The notes beneath the pieces are model-generated. The model was not told the origin of the DNA, did not search any database, and saw only the letters and a program-made list of their open reading frames with translations. From assembly GCA_019752375.1 (NCBI GenBank), contig JAIEMG010000245.1, positions 1 through 41,630 of the forward strand: a stretch of 41,630 bases of DNA, in the 5' to 3' direction. Shown piece by piece: positions 14,322 to 21,935 of the stretch. The translations under genes and the position numbers were made by a program. The stretch is from Gemmataceae bacterium. Its GTDB lineage: Bacteria; Planctomycetota; Planctomycetia; Gemmatales; Gemmataceae. Numbering within the stretch: the first letter of the stretch is position 1; each line of letters begins with the position of its first letter.

Positions 14322-16052
14322 TCACACCTTGATCGGGCCTGCGGCCGCTTCTGTCTCCGAGCGAAGCTCTTGCTCGATGGTGACGCCGTCGCGGAATTTC
14401 AGGTCGCCGATCAGGCAGGGATGTTTGTACTGTTCCAGGGTGCCGCCGGTCTTGGCCAGGCGTTGCTGGTCCCAGAGTTGCCAGGTGCCGGGCGCGAGCA
14501 GTGCCAGGCGCAGCGGGTCGAGCCGCTGGCTGTGACGCTTCGCCGCGTATTCACTGTTTTCCTGAACGAGGTGGCGTTCCAGCGCTGCGATGAGCCGTTG
14601 GGCCTGCTCCGGGCCGGTCAACTCGCCGTTCTCCACGAACAGGCCGTAGTAGGGCCGTTCATCGTCCCAGCAGGGCGCCACGCTGTACGCCGACAGGGAG
14701 AGGTTCATCTCCTGGCTGATCTGCACCATCGCCTTGGTGACCTGGTATTCCGACAGCTTCTCCCCGGTGATGCTCGCGAAGTGCGAGCCCTTGCTGAGGA
14801 ACTCCACCAGGGGCGTGCCATTGCGGAAGCCGGTCACCTGCACGAGATCGTAGATGTTGTATCGGTACAACCCATAGGCCGTTGTCGGCAGGATGAAGTA
14901 GCGGCGTCCTTCCTGTACTTCGTGAGCGGCCAGCACCGTGGGCTTCGGCTGGTCAATCTCATCCTCGGGAATGAACTCGAAGTAGTGACTGGTGACGTCG
15001 AGAACGCCGCTGGGTGTGCCGTCGGCGAGCGGAATCGTCATGCGGCCTTCGCTGGCCAGCAAGCCGATGTCGCGTACCGTCGCGTCGCCGAAGCAGCGCG
15101 GAAAGTGCCGAAGGTAAGCGCCGACGCTGCCGCCGGTCCAGGTGCCAATCACGAACTTGCCCCAGCAATCGCGCGGGTAAAGCGTGCCGGTGCGGCGAGC
15201 AATCGCTTCCAGCTCGCGGGCTTGCTTCGGCTCGGGACGCAGTCGATGGGCCAGGGCCGCCCGGACTTCTTCGGGTACGTCAATCTTCGAACTCAGCGTG
15301 CCGTCGTGAATGTCCCGGAGCAGCGATTCCTTCTCCAGGTCGCAGGCGCGCGCCAGTTGCACGAGAGTGCTTGGATTGGCTGCGATGACCATGCCGACCT
15401 TGCGCGCCATGCTCAGGCGCAAGGCGACGTAGTACTTTGCGGCCGCTTCCTTGACGCGCCCGGTGCAGGCGGGCACGCAATAAAGCCAACGGATGATGCG
15501 CTTCTGCGTATGCGCCGTCAGTCCCGTCAGGCTGCCGCACGGAATCTGGGCCTCGGTGCGAAACTCGTCCCAGTCGCCGCAGAGCTGGAGGATGGGCCGC
15601 AGGCGGGCTTCCGGGTGGTCCTGCATCGTCTTCAGGCCCCAGAGGTTCCAGCCCCGGCGATAGTCGGTCAGGTACTGCGAGGTGACCGGGATGTACTTTC
15701 GCGCTGCCGTGGTCCCGCTGGTCATTGCGAACATGTGGACGACGGGTTCGGACAGCAGTGCGTCAAGTTCGCCGCGGCGCACGCGGGCCAGGTACGGCTC
15801 GAAGTATTCGTAGCGGCTGATCGGCAAACGCCGGCGGAAGTCAGCAACGGTGTGAATTTCGGAGAAGCCGTGGTCCCGACCGAATGCCGTGTGGGCATGA
15901 CGGCTGATGATGCCGTGCAGCAGCGCTTCCTGCACGGCACGCGGCTGGCGCGTGGCGGCGTCGAAACGAGCCATCGCCCGGCGGATGGGAAGGCCGACGA
16001 GCTTGCGGATGGGGTAGAAGGAAAGCAGGCCCGTCAGCATGGCTTTGAGCAT
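14322..16052 (-). CDS. GH3 family acyl-adenylating / amide-forming enzyme
   Basis: This encodes 576 residues. The start is taken at the ATG at 16052 (AAAGGA upstream); the frame is open further but that part is Arg/Ser/Thr-rich and overlaps the preceding gene. It matches the GH3 (auxin-responsive) family of the adenylate-forming superfamily: FAMTSGTTAARKYIPVT near residue 130 is the ATP phosphate loop, YGLYRYNIYDLVQV with the following FLSKG matches the second adenylate motif, and ITGEKLSE the third. Such enzymes activate a carboxylic acid as acyl-AMP and often pass it to an amine. Bacterial members are poorly studied. It is the last gene of the FAS-like operon, 40 bases after the alpha/beta hydrolase, so a fatty or polyketide acid is the likely substrate (inferred). 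Confidence 0.85.
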   Translation of the reverse strand: MLKAMLTGLLSFYPIRKLVGLPIRRAMARFDAATRQPRAVQEALLHGIISRHAHTAFGRDHGFSEIHTVADFRRRLPISRYEYFEPYLARVRRGELDALLSEPVVHMFAMTSGTTAARKYIPVTSQYLTDYRRGWNLWGLKTMQDHPEARLRPILQLCGDWDEFRTEAQIPCGSLTGLTAHTQKRIIRWLYCVPACTGRVKEAAAKYYVALRLSMARKVGMVIAANPSTLVQLARACDLEKESLLRDIHDGTLSSKIDVPEEVRAALAHRLRPEPKQARELEAIARRTGTLYPRDCWGKFVIGTWTGGSVGAYLRHFPRCFGDATVRDIGLLASEGRMTIPLADGTPSGVLDVTSHYFEFIPEDEIDQPKPTVLAAHEVQEGRRYFILPTTAYGLYRYNIYDLVQVTGFRNGTPLVEFLSKGSHFASITGEKLSEYQVTKAMVQISQEMNLSLSAYSVAPCWDDERPYYGLFVENGELTGPEQAQRLIAALERHLVQENSEYAAKRHSQRLDPLRLALLAPGTWQLWDQQRLAKTGGTLEQYKHPCLIGDLKFRDGVTIEQELRSETEAAAGPIKV

Positions 16053-16092
16053 GGAGATGAATCCTTTTCGCCGTGATGCCACAGGTGCGGCT

Positions 16093-17154
16093 TCAAGGCG
16101 TCTTCGCCAGTTCGGGCGACGGCTGCGCGGCAGGCTCCGCCGCGGATTTGTCCGCCAGGTGTTCGTTGAAGAACTCGAGCACGCGCCGCTGATATTCGTC
16201 GTGGACCAGGTGCAGGGCCTGGTTGTGCTTGGCGCCGTCGACCAGCCAGAATTGCTTCGGGTCGCGGGCGCTCTCGAAGACCATTTTCGCCATGTCGGGC
16301 TTGATGTACGTGTCGCCGCCCCCATGAATCATGAAGAGCGGACGCGGGGATAACTTGCCGATGGCCTTCTCCAGGTGCGGAAACCGACAGTTGCGTGCCT
16401 TGGCGATGCGCCGCAGTGCTTCCATGCCGATCAGGCCGTAGTACCAGAGCGGGATCAGCCCCTGCATGATGTAGTGGCTGTTGTAGATGCTGTACCACTT
16501 GCGCATGTACGGCACGAGCGTCGTGTAGGTACCAAAGATGCCGTCGGTGAGGAAACAGCGCACGAACGGATCGGTCGCCGCGGCAATCAGGCCAGCGCAG
16601 CCGCCCTTGCTGATCCCGAAGAAGCCGACACCCCGCGGGTCCACGTCGGGCCGGCCCTTGAGGTAGACCAGTGCTGCCTGGACGTCCTGGACCTCGTAGT
16701 CGGTGACCCACTGCAGCGGATCGTAACCGGGCTGCGCGTCGCTCTCGCCTTGGTTGCGCGGCTCGAAGGCGAACACGTCGTAGCCGGCCTCCAAAAGCCG
16801 CTCACAGTAGGGTACCGACGACCAGCGATTGGACCCGAACTCGAGCCCAAAGAGGATGACGCCGCGGCGCGGCTGGGTGCAATGGAGATAGCATCCGCGC
16901 AGGTTCAGACCGTTGGTGGTCGGAAAGGTGATGTCTTCCGCGCTCGGCACCGGCTGGCCGCGCGGAATGATAAAGAGCGGCTTCTCCTGGAAGATGCGGA
17001 GCACCAGGTGCAGATAACGCCAGCAAATATAGTAGTGCAGCCCGATGAGCCAGAGCGTCACCGCGGCAGGCACGCTCACCAGGAGGGCCAGCCCGATCAA
17101 CAGCCAAAACACGGTTGCGATACCTCGGTGCGGGGTGTCGGGCGCTGGTGTCAA
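16093..17154 (-). CDS. membrane-anchored alpha/beta hydrolase
   Basis: This encodes 353 residues. A hydrophobic hairpin at residues about 12-50 anchors the N-terminus in the membrane, and an alpha/beta hydrolase domain follows. The triad is visible: nucleophile S182 in GISKGG, D281 in GGGDTYI and H310 in AKHNQA. The oxyanion region GLEFGSNRWS follows the usual strand. It may be a thioesterase, esterase or acyltransferase; the substrate is unknown. The proposed TTG start at 17154 directly follows the TGA of the ketosynthase gene, suggesting translational coupling; a GTG at about 17115 is an alternative. Position between the ketosynthase and the GH3-type enzyme suggests it releases or transfers the acyl product. 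Confidence 0.82.
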   Translation of the reverse strand: MTPAPDTPHRGIATVFWLLIGLALLVSVPAAVTLWLIGLHYYICWRYLHLVLRIFQEKPLFIIPRGQPVPSAEDITFPTTNGLNLRGCYLHCTQPRRGVILFGLEFGSNRWSSVPYCERLLEAGYDVFAFEPRNQGESDAQPGYDPLQWVTDYEVQDVQAALVYLKGRPDVDPRGVGFFGISKGGCAGLIAAATDPFVRCFLTDGIFGTYTTLVPYMRKWYSIYNSHYIMQGLIPLWYYGLIGMEALRRIAKARNCRFPHLEKAIGKLSPRPLFMIHGGGDTYIKPDMAKMVFESARDPKQFWLVDGAKHNQALHLVHDEYQRRVLEFFNEHLADKSAAEPAAQPSPELAKTP

Positions 17155-18447
17155 TCAGTTGTCGAATCGGCTCACGATCAGCGAGATATTCTGTCCGCCA
17201 AAGCCGAAGCTGTTGCTCAGCACGTGATCCACGCGCTTCTCGCGTGCCTGGTTTGGAATGTAGTCGAGGTCGCATTCCGGGTCAGGCGTCTCGTAATTGA
17301 TCGTCGGCGGCAGCACGCCGTTGCGGATCGCCATGATCGAGATGATCAGCTCCACGGCGCCCGCCGCGGCAATCAGGTGGCCGAGCATGCTCTTGGTGCT
17401 GCTGACGGCGACGGTGCGGGCCGCTTCGCCAAAGACGTGCTTGACCGCCAGCGATTCCACGCGATCGTTGACCTGTGTGCTGGTGCCGTGGGCGTTGACG
17501 TAGCCGATCTGGGCCGGGTTCAGACCGCTGTCCTTGACCGCACCCTGGATGCAGGCGATGGCGCCGCGGCCATCGGGATGGCTGTCGGTGACGCGGAAGG
17601 CGTCGGCCGTCGAACCATAGCCCGTCAGTTCCGCATAGATCGTCGCGCCGCGCCGCTTGGCGTGCTCCAGTTCCTCGAGCACCAGCATGCCGGCGCCTTC
17701 GCCAAGGACGAAGCCGTCTCGGTTGAGATCGAAGGGCCGCGACGCCTTCTCCGGCGCCTCGTTATGCGTTGACAGCGCGGTCAGCAGGTTGAATCCCGTG
17801 ACACCGAACGGATGAATCATGCTGTGCGAGCCGCCGGACAGCATGATGTCGGCATCGCCATGGCGAATCAGCTCGGCCGCCTCGCCGATGGCCTGGCTGC
17901 TCGCCGCACAGGCGGTCAGGCAGTTGTAGTTCGGTCCGCCCAGGTTGAAGTACGCCCCCAGGTGCGCGGTCGTCGTGTGCATTTCCTGCTCGAGCTCGCG
18001 CTGCGGATGGAACTCGCGCAGGCCGCCGCGCTCGAATATCGGCGTCTCCACCTTGCGCTTATCGGGTGCATACGATTGCGCGATGAGCGTCACCAGGTGA
18101 TGGAAGTCCTGCACGCCCTCGCCGCAGCCGAGATAGATGCCGATGCGGTTGCGATCGACCTTCTCGTTGTCGGCCAGACCGGCATCGGCCAGCGCTTGCT
18201 GCGTGGCCCCGGCGGCGAACTGCGTGTTCAGCCCGCAGTTCTTCCAGCGGTAGCTGTCGCCGACGAAGCGGTTGACGTCATAGTCCTTGACCTGGGCCGC
18301 GAACTTCGTCGGAAATCGCGCCGCGTTGAAGTGGCTGATAGTGCCGACGCCGCTCTTGCCCTCGAGTTGCGAGCGATACAGCGATTCAACGCTGTGGCCC
18401 AGCGGGGTGATGGCGCCCATTCCGGTGATGACGACACGTTTTCGCAT
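17155..18447 (-). CDS. beta-ketoacyl-ACP synthase II-like, catalytically intact
   Basis: This encodes 430 residues of the KAS I/II thiolase fold (FabF-like). It condenses malonyl-ACP with an acyl thioester to lengthen the chain by two carbons. The complete Cys-His-His site is visible: C180 in NCLTACAAS, H320 in NAHGTST and H357 with K352 in TKSMLGHL. GEGAGMLVLEE near residue 250 is typical. The ATG at 18447 opens with KRVVITGMGAITPLG, the normal FabF N-terminus. It follows a second ketosynthase gene in which all three catalytic residues are changed, so the two probably form a heterodimer like KS-alpha/KS-beta (chain-length factor) pairs. The gap between the two genes (102 bases) is filled by a palindrome. 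Confidence 0.93.
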   Translation of the reverse strand: MRKRVVITGMGAITPLGHSVESLYRSQLEGKSGVGTISHFNAARFPTKFAAQVKDYDVNRFVGDSYRWKNCGLNTQFAAGATQQALADAGLADNEKVDRNRIGIYLGCGEGVQDFHHLVTLIAQSYAPDKRKVETPIFERGGLREFHPQRELEQEMHTTTAHLGAYFNLGGPNYNCLTACAASSQAIGEAAELIRHGDADIMLSGGSHSMIHPFGVTGFNLLTALSTHNEAPEKASRPFDLNRDGFVLGEGAGMLVLEELEHAKRRGATIYAELTGYGSTADAFRVTDSHPDGRGAIACIQGAVKDSGLNPAQIGYVNAHGTSTQVNDRVESLAVKHVFGEAARTVAVSSTKSMLGHLIAAAGAVELIISIMAIRNGVLPPTINYETPDPECDLDYIPNQAREKRVDHVLSNSFGFGGQNISLIVSRFDN

Positions 18448-18450
18448 AGG

Positions 18451-18551
18451 AGTGGTCAGTGGTCAGTGACTAGTGGTCCGTCAAGCGTGGCAAGTGGCAC
18501 GCGATCGGTGGTCCTGTTGATCTGACCACTGACCACTGGCCACTGACCACT
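18451..18551. repeat. AGTGGTCAGTGGTCAG palindrome (operon gap 4)
   Basis: The left arm AGTGGTCAGTGGTCAG (18451-18466) pairs with the repeated CTGACCACTGACCACT-type arm at 18522-18551. It fills the gap between the two ketosynthase genes, and its right arm covers the stop codon of the upstream one. A shorter relative (AGTGGTCAGTGGTC ... GGACCACT) lies just after the ABC ATPase gene at about 26815-26871. Confidence 0.75.
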
Positions 18552-19830
18552 ACATTTTGCGGCAGACCAGTGCGGCGCACTGGCCGACGTCGGTGAACGA
18601 CACTTTGAGCACGTGAGATTTTTGCACGGGCCTTGCCGAGCCCGAGAGGACCGAGATCGGGCAGGCCGGGTCCGGTTCTTCATAGTTCAGCGTGGGCGGG
18701 ACGAGGCCGTGCTCCAGTGCCGCCAGGCTGCCAGCCAGTTCGGTCGTACCACTGCCGGCGCCCAGGTTGCCAATGTAGCTCTTCAACGCCGTGACCGGCA
18801 CCGGTTCCTTGCAGTTGCCGAAAACCTCTTGCAGGGCGCGTGCTTCCCAGACGTCGCACGTCACCGAGCTGAAACCGTTGGCGTTGACGTGATCGACGTC
18901 CTCCGGGCCGATGCCCGCATCGTTCAAGGCGGCACGGATGGCGCGCGCCAGGCCTGCGCCGGAGAGATCGCGGTCGAAAGCAGCGCCGAAGCCGACGACT
19001 TCCGCATAGATGCGGGCGCCACGGCGTTTCGCGTGTTCCAGTTCTTCCAGGGCCAGCACGCCGGCGCCTTCGCCCACGACAAAACCATCGCGCTGCCGAT
19101 CGAACGGACGACACGCCTTGGTCGGATCGTCGCCGCGGCGCGACAGGGTCTGGAAGAGACACTGACGCGTCATGCTCAGCGGGTTGATACGGCTATCGGC
19201 GCCGCCGACCAGGAAGAAGTCGGCCTGATCGCGAACCAGGATGCGGTAGGCTTCGCCCATCGCCTGGACGCTGGCAACCTCGCTCTCGGTAATCGTGTTG
19301 TTTGGCCCCTGCGCGTTGTGAATGATCGAGACGTGGCAGGCGAGCATATTGGGCAGGTACTTGAGCATCCACAGCGGCTGAATGTTCGGTAGGCCTTGTT
19401 CGCCCCACTTCTCCAGATCGACCCTTCCTGGCTGGCAGTTCGTGCAGAGCCGGGCCGCCTCGGCCAGCTCTTCGAGCTCGCTGGCAATCAGGCCGGCGCC
19501 GAACTCGACGCCGAAGCGCGTCGGATCCAGCTTCTGTTTGTCGATTTTCGAATCGTCGAGCGCCACCTGGGCGCAAGCGACGGCGAGCTGAATCGTCCGG
19601 GCCATGACCTTGAGGCCGCGCCGCGCGTCCTTGTCGAGATAGCGCTTGGCCTCGAAGCCGACGATCTCACCGGCAAATCGAACCGGGAGGCCGGACGTGT
19701 CAAAGCCCTGGATGGGCTTGATGCCGCTCTTGCCCGAGATCAGCGATTGCCAGAAGGAATTGACGTCGAGGCCGATCGGAGTCAGGACGCCGATGCCGGT
19801 GATGACCGCGCGACGAGACGAAGAAGCCAT
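18550..19830 (-). CDS. ketosynthase-like protein lacking all catalytic residues (chain-length-factor-like)
   Basis: This encodes 426 residues from the ATG at 19830 (MASSSRRAVITGIG); seven upstream codons are dropped as they do not fit the FabF N-terminus. The whole fold is kept, including GEGAGVLALEE. Aligned without gaps to its neighbour, the nucleophile Cys is Glu (E184 in TITESEVAS), the first His is Asn (N318 in VNANGFSS) and the second His is Asn (N355 in LKSYIGNL), while the lysine K350 stays. It therefore cannot condense acyl chains itself. KS-beta/chain-length factors of aromatic polyketide and aryl polyene systems also lack the cysteine and set chain length as partners of an active KS. 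That role is inferred here from the residues and the adjacent intact ketosynthase. Confidence 0.85.
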   Translation of the reverse strand: MASSSRRAVITGIGVLTPIGLDVNSFWQSLISGKSGIKPIQGFDTSGLPVRFAGEIVGFEAKRYLDKDARRGLKVMARTIQLAVACAQVALDDSKIDKQKLDPTRFGVEFGAGLIASELEELAEAARLCTNCQPGRVDLEKWGEQGLPNIQPLWMLKYLPNMLACHVSIIHNAQGPNNTITESEVASVQAMGEAYRILVRDQADFFLVGGADSRINPLSMTRQCLFQTLSRRGDDPTKACRPFDRQRDGFVVGEGAGVLALEELEHAKRRGARIYAEVVGFGAAFDRDLSGAGLARAIRAALNDAGIGPEDVDHVNANGFSSVTCDVWEARALQEVFGNCKEPVPVTALKSYIGNLGAGSGTTELAGSLAALEHGLVPPTLNYEEPDPACPISVLSGSARPVQKSHVLKVSFTDVGQCAALVCRKM

Positions 19831-19925
19831 GGCGCACCTGTTCCAAGTCAAAGAAGCGGCGCCTTGAGAAAGGCACCGATGAAGGGGCGGACCTCCTTAT
19901 CGCTTCGCGTCGGCCCAGAGCTTGT

Positions 19926-19980
19926 GGGGTCCGGCTGTGCGGACCATTCCGTGCCAGGGCTGGCCCGCACGGCGGACCCT
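19926..19980. repeat. GGGTCCG...CGGACCCT palindrome (operon gap 3)
   Basis: The arms at 19926-19945 and 19961-19980 pair imperfectly around a 15-base spacer. It lies between the FabZ gene and the dead ketosynthase gene, and the right arm overlaps the FabZ stop codon (TAG at 19981-19979). Probably a dispersed planctomycete repeat. Confidence 0.65.
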
Positions 19981-20485
19981 ACGTGGGCGGCGTTTCCGGC
20001 TGACCTTCGGCGCGTTCGCGCAACATGGTGGCCAGTCCCAGCACGCGCTTGAGTTCTCCCGTGAACACAAAGTTCTGATCGCCGAACAACTGCTTGGACC
20101 GCGCTTGATCCAGGTGGGCGAAGAAGATCTCCGCTTCGGCAACCAGCGCTCCGTCGGAGGTCACCTTGCCCTGCACCGACGCCCCTTCCGGACGCATGTG
20201 CAGCACTTCCACGTCGTAGATCAACTGCTCGCCCGCCAGCGCGTCGCGGTGAAACGTGGCACGCGGGATCTTGGCAAGCACCACCTTCTCGCGAAAGTTG
20301 TTGACCTCGCCGACCAGGATGCCGCCGGTCTGGGCCAACCCTTCCAGGATGAGCGATCCAGGCATCACCGGATAGCCGGGGAAATGGTCGGCAAAGAAAT
20401 CCTCGGCAGAGCTGAGGTTCTTCACCACCCGCGCCGACTTGCCGGGCTGAAACTCCAGGAATTTGTCGATCCAGATCCAGCGCAT
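19979..20485 (-). CDS. FabZ-like 3-hydroxyacyl-ACP dehydratase
   Basis: This encodes 168 residues of the hot-dog fold. FabZ enzymes remove water from 3-hydroxyacyl-ACP to give the trans-2-enoyl form. The active site is intact: H34 in DHFPGYPVMPG and E48 in LILEGLAQ. The ATG at 20485 is followed by MRWIWIDKFLEF, which aligns with the start of the second FabZ-like protein of this operon. The ribosome site is weak. Length (about 145-170 in the family) is normal. It is the fourth gene of the operon, after the ACP; the gap before it is filled by a palindrome with tandem CAGGAGTCAGG units. It may pair with the Glu-to-Gln paralogue at 21936. Confidence 0.88.
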   Translation of the reverse strand: MRWIWIDKFLEFQPGKSARVVKNLSSAEDFFADHFPGYPVMPGSLILEGLAQTGGILVGEVNNFREKVVLAKIPRATFHRDALAGEQLIYDVEVLHMRPEGASVQGKVTSDGALVAEAEIFFAHLDQARSKQLFGDQNFVFTGELKRVLGLATMLRERAEGQPETPPT

Positions 20486-20491
20486 TGCATC

Positions 20492-20609
20492 AGCAGTCAG
20501 GGGACAGGAGTCAGGGGGCAGGAGTCAGGGGGCAGGAGTCAGGGGCCTCGTTTGCCTGCTGCTTCCTGATTCCTGACTCCCGACTCCTGATTCCTGATTC
20601 CTGACTGCT
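20492..20609. repeat. CAGGAGTCAGG-type palindrome with tandem units (operon gap 2)
   Basis: The left half starts AGCAGTCAGG and then holds three tandem ~14-base copies of CAGGAGTCAGGGGG. The right half is their complement (CCTGATTCCTGACT...) and ends CCTGACTGCT at 20609. It spans almost the whole gap between the ACP and FabZ genes and could fold as one long hairpin in the transcript. Confidence 0.8.
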
Positions 20610-20615
20610 CTCCGT

Positions 20616-21017
20616 TTAGTTCTTGCTCGGCTGACCGAGCTTGCCCTGGACGTATTTCGTGATCATTTCGACCGTGAACAGATCGCTGATCGCGCTGATG
20701 TCGGGGTTCTTCTCGAACGCGCCCAGGTCGGCGAAGGGCATCCGCTCGCGCAGCTCGTTGAGGCCCTTGTTGGTGACGCGGCCGTTCTGCACGAACTCGG
20801 GATCGCCCTGGAAGATCGACTCCGGGAACAGCTCGCCGCGCGGGATCTTGATGGCGAACTCGCGCTCGAGCCGGAAGACGATGTCGAGGAAGTCGATCGA
20901 CTCGGCCCCGAGGTCGCCCTGCAGCGTGGAAGTGGGCTTGATGTCCTCTTCGTCCACGTTCAGCGCTTCGACCAACGTGGCGGAAACTTTCGAATAGATT
21001 TCTTCCTGACTCGGCAT
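20616..21017 (-). CDS. acyl carrier protein, extended form
   Basis: This encodes 133 residues, against about 78 for a housekeeping ACP. The carrier site is clear: GAESIDFLDIVFRLE with S40 as the phosphopantetheine attachment residue (AES in place of the usual ADS). The N-terminal helix and the site fit an ACP, but about 45 residues (roughly 60-105, with GELFPESIFQGDPEFVQ and NELRERMPFADL) are inserted between helix II and the last helix (LFTVEMITKYVQGKL). GGAGG lies ten bases before the ATG at 21017. The extra part may give the operon's own KS, dehydratase or GH3-type enzyme a private docking surface (inferred). It lies in the centre of the operon, with wide gaps on both sides that carry palindromes. 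Confidence 0.87.
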   Translation of the reverse strand: MPSQEEIYSKVSATLVEALNVDEEDIKPTSTLQGDLGAESIDFLDIVFRLEREFAIKIPRGELFPESIFQGDPEFVQNGRVTNKGLNELRERMPFADLGAFEKNPDISAISDLFTVEMITKYVQGKLGQPSKN

Positions 21018-21074
21018 GGACTCAATCCTCCCTCTCGTTGTGACGGAAACTCAAAGTATCCAGAATCATGCTTT

Positions 21075-21141
21075 CCGTTTTGGCGACGCTTCGGCGAAGC
21101 GTCTGTTGCCCGCCACGCTTCTGCGAAGCGTCGCAAAACGG
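21075..21141. repeat. CGTTTTGGCGACGCTTC palindrome (operon gap 1)
   Basis: The left arm 21075-21101 (starting CCGTTTTGGCGACGC) and the right arm 21116-21141 (ending GCGTCGCAAAACGG) are complementary apart from one extra G and two mismatches. It lies in the 149-base gap between the fabG and ACP genes, and is unrelated in sequence to the other operon palindromes. Confidence 0.75.
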
Positions 21142-21166
21142 GCACTGCATCCCTTGCGATTCGACT

Positions 21167-21925
21167 TCAGCCCGACACGGCGCCCAGGCTCAGGCCGCCG
21201 TCGACCGTCAGCACCTGGCCCGTCATGTACGCCGCGGCATCACTGGCCAGGAAGACGACCACCTTGGCAATGTCGTCCGGCTGGCCGATGCGGCGCATCG
21301 GAATCAGCTTCTTGATGATGTCGCCGGCCTTGTTCCGTACGGCCTCGCTCATGTCCGTTTCGATGAAGCCCGGCGCCACGGCGTTGACCGTCACGCCACG
21401 GCTTGCCAGTTCGACCGCCAGGGCGCGGGTCAGGGAGTTGATGGCGCCCTTGCTTGCCGCGTAGTTCGTCTGCCCCTGGTTGACGTGCTCCGCCGCGACG
21501 CTGGAGATGTTGATGATTCGTCCGCGGCGCTGCTTCATCAGCGTGTATGCCATCGCCTTGCAAAAGTTGAACGTGCCGCCCAGGTTCGTCTGGATGACCG
21601 TGTTCCAGGCGTCGTGTTCCATCCGGACGAGCAGATCGTCGCGGATCACACCGGCGTTGTTCACCAGGATGTCGAGCCGGCCGAACTCCTTTTCCACCTT
21701 TTCGACGCACGCCTGAACCTGCGTCGGATCGGTCACGTCACACTGGAGCGCCATCACGGTGACACCGGGCAACCCCGCTTCCTTCACCAGGCTTTCGGCC
21801 GCGGCTTCGCTTCCCTTGTATACAAATGCTACCTTGGCGCCCTCGGCTGCCAGGGCCTTGACGATGGCCCGGCCGATGCCGCGGCTGCCGCCCGTCACGA
21901 TCGCTACCTGGTCCTTCAGTCGCAT
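21167..21925 (-). CDS. fabG: 3-oxoacyl-ACP reductase (FabG-like SDR)
   Basis: This encodes 252 residues of the classical short-chain dehydrogenase family; it reduces 3-oxoacyl-ACP with NADPH. TGGSRGIG (11-18) is the cofactor loop, NNAG (99-102) the structural motif, and S142, Y155 and K159 (NYAASKG) the catalytic residues. PGFIETDM near residue 190 and the C-terminal TVDGGLSLG are typical of FabG. The ATG at 21925 is behind GAGG and 10 bases after the stop of the preceding FabZ-like gene; the longer frame would overlap it. Together with the KS, FabZ and ACP genes it provides a full reductive cycle except an enoyl reductase, which is not encoded in the window. Confidence 0.93.
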   Translation of the reverse strand: MRLKDQVAIVTGGSRGIGRAIVKALAAEGAKVAFVYKGSEAAAESLVKEAGLPGVTVMALQCDVTDPTQVQACVEKVEKEFGRLDILVNNAGVIRDDLLVRMEHDAWNTVIQTNLGGTFNFCKAMAYTLMKQRRGRIINISSVAAEHVNQGQTNYAASKGAINSLTRALAVELASRGVTVNAVAPGFIETDMSEAVRNKAGDIIKKLIPMRRIGQPDDIAKVVVFLASDAAAYMTGQVLTVDGGLSLGAVSG

Positions 21926-21935
21926 GGCTGCATCC

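Noticed and set aside
14283..16076. Long + strand reading frame of 597 codons over the GH3-type gene
   Set aside because: Antisense to a conserved gene, with no motif of its own.
20492..20609. CRISPR-like array (tandem CAGGAGTCAGG units)
   Set aside because: The units are adjacent with no unique spacers, and the other half is their complement: it is one long palindrome.
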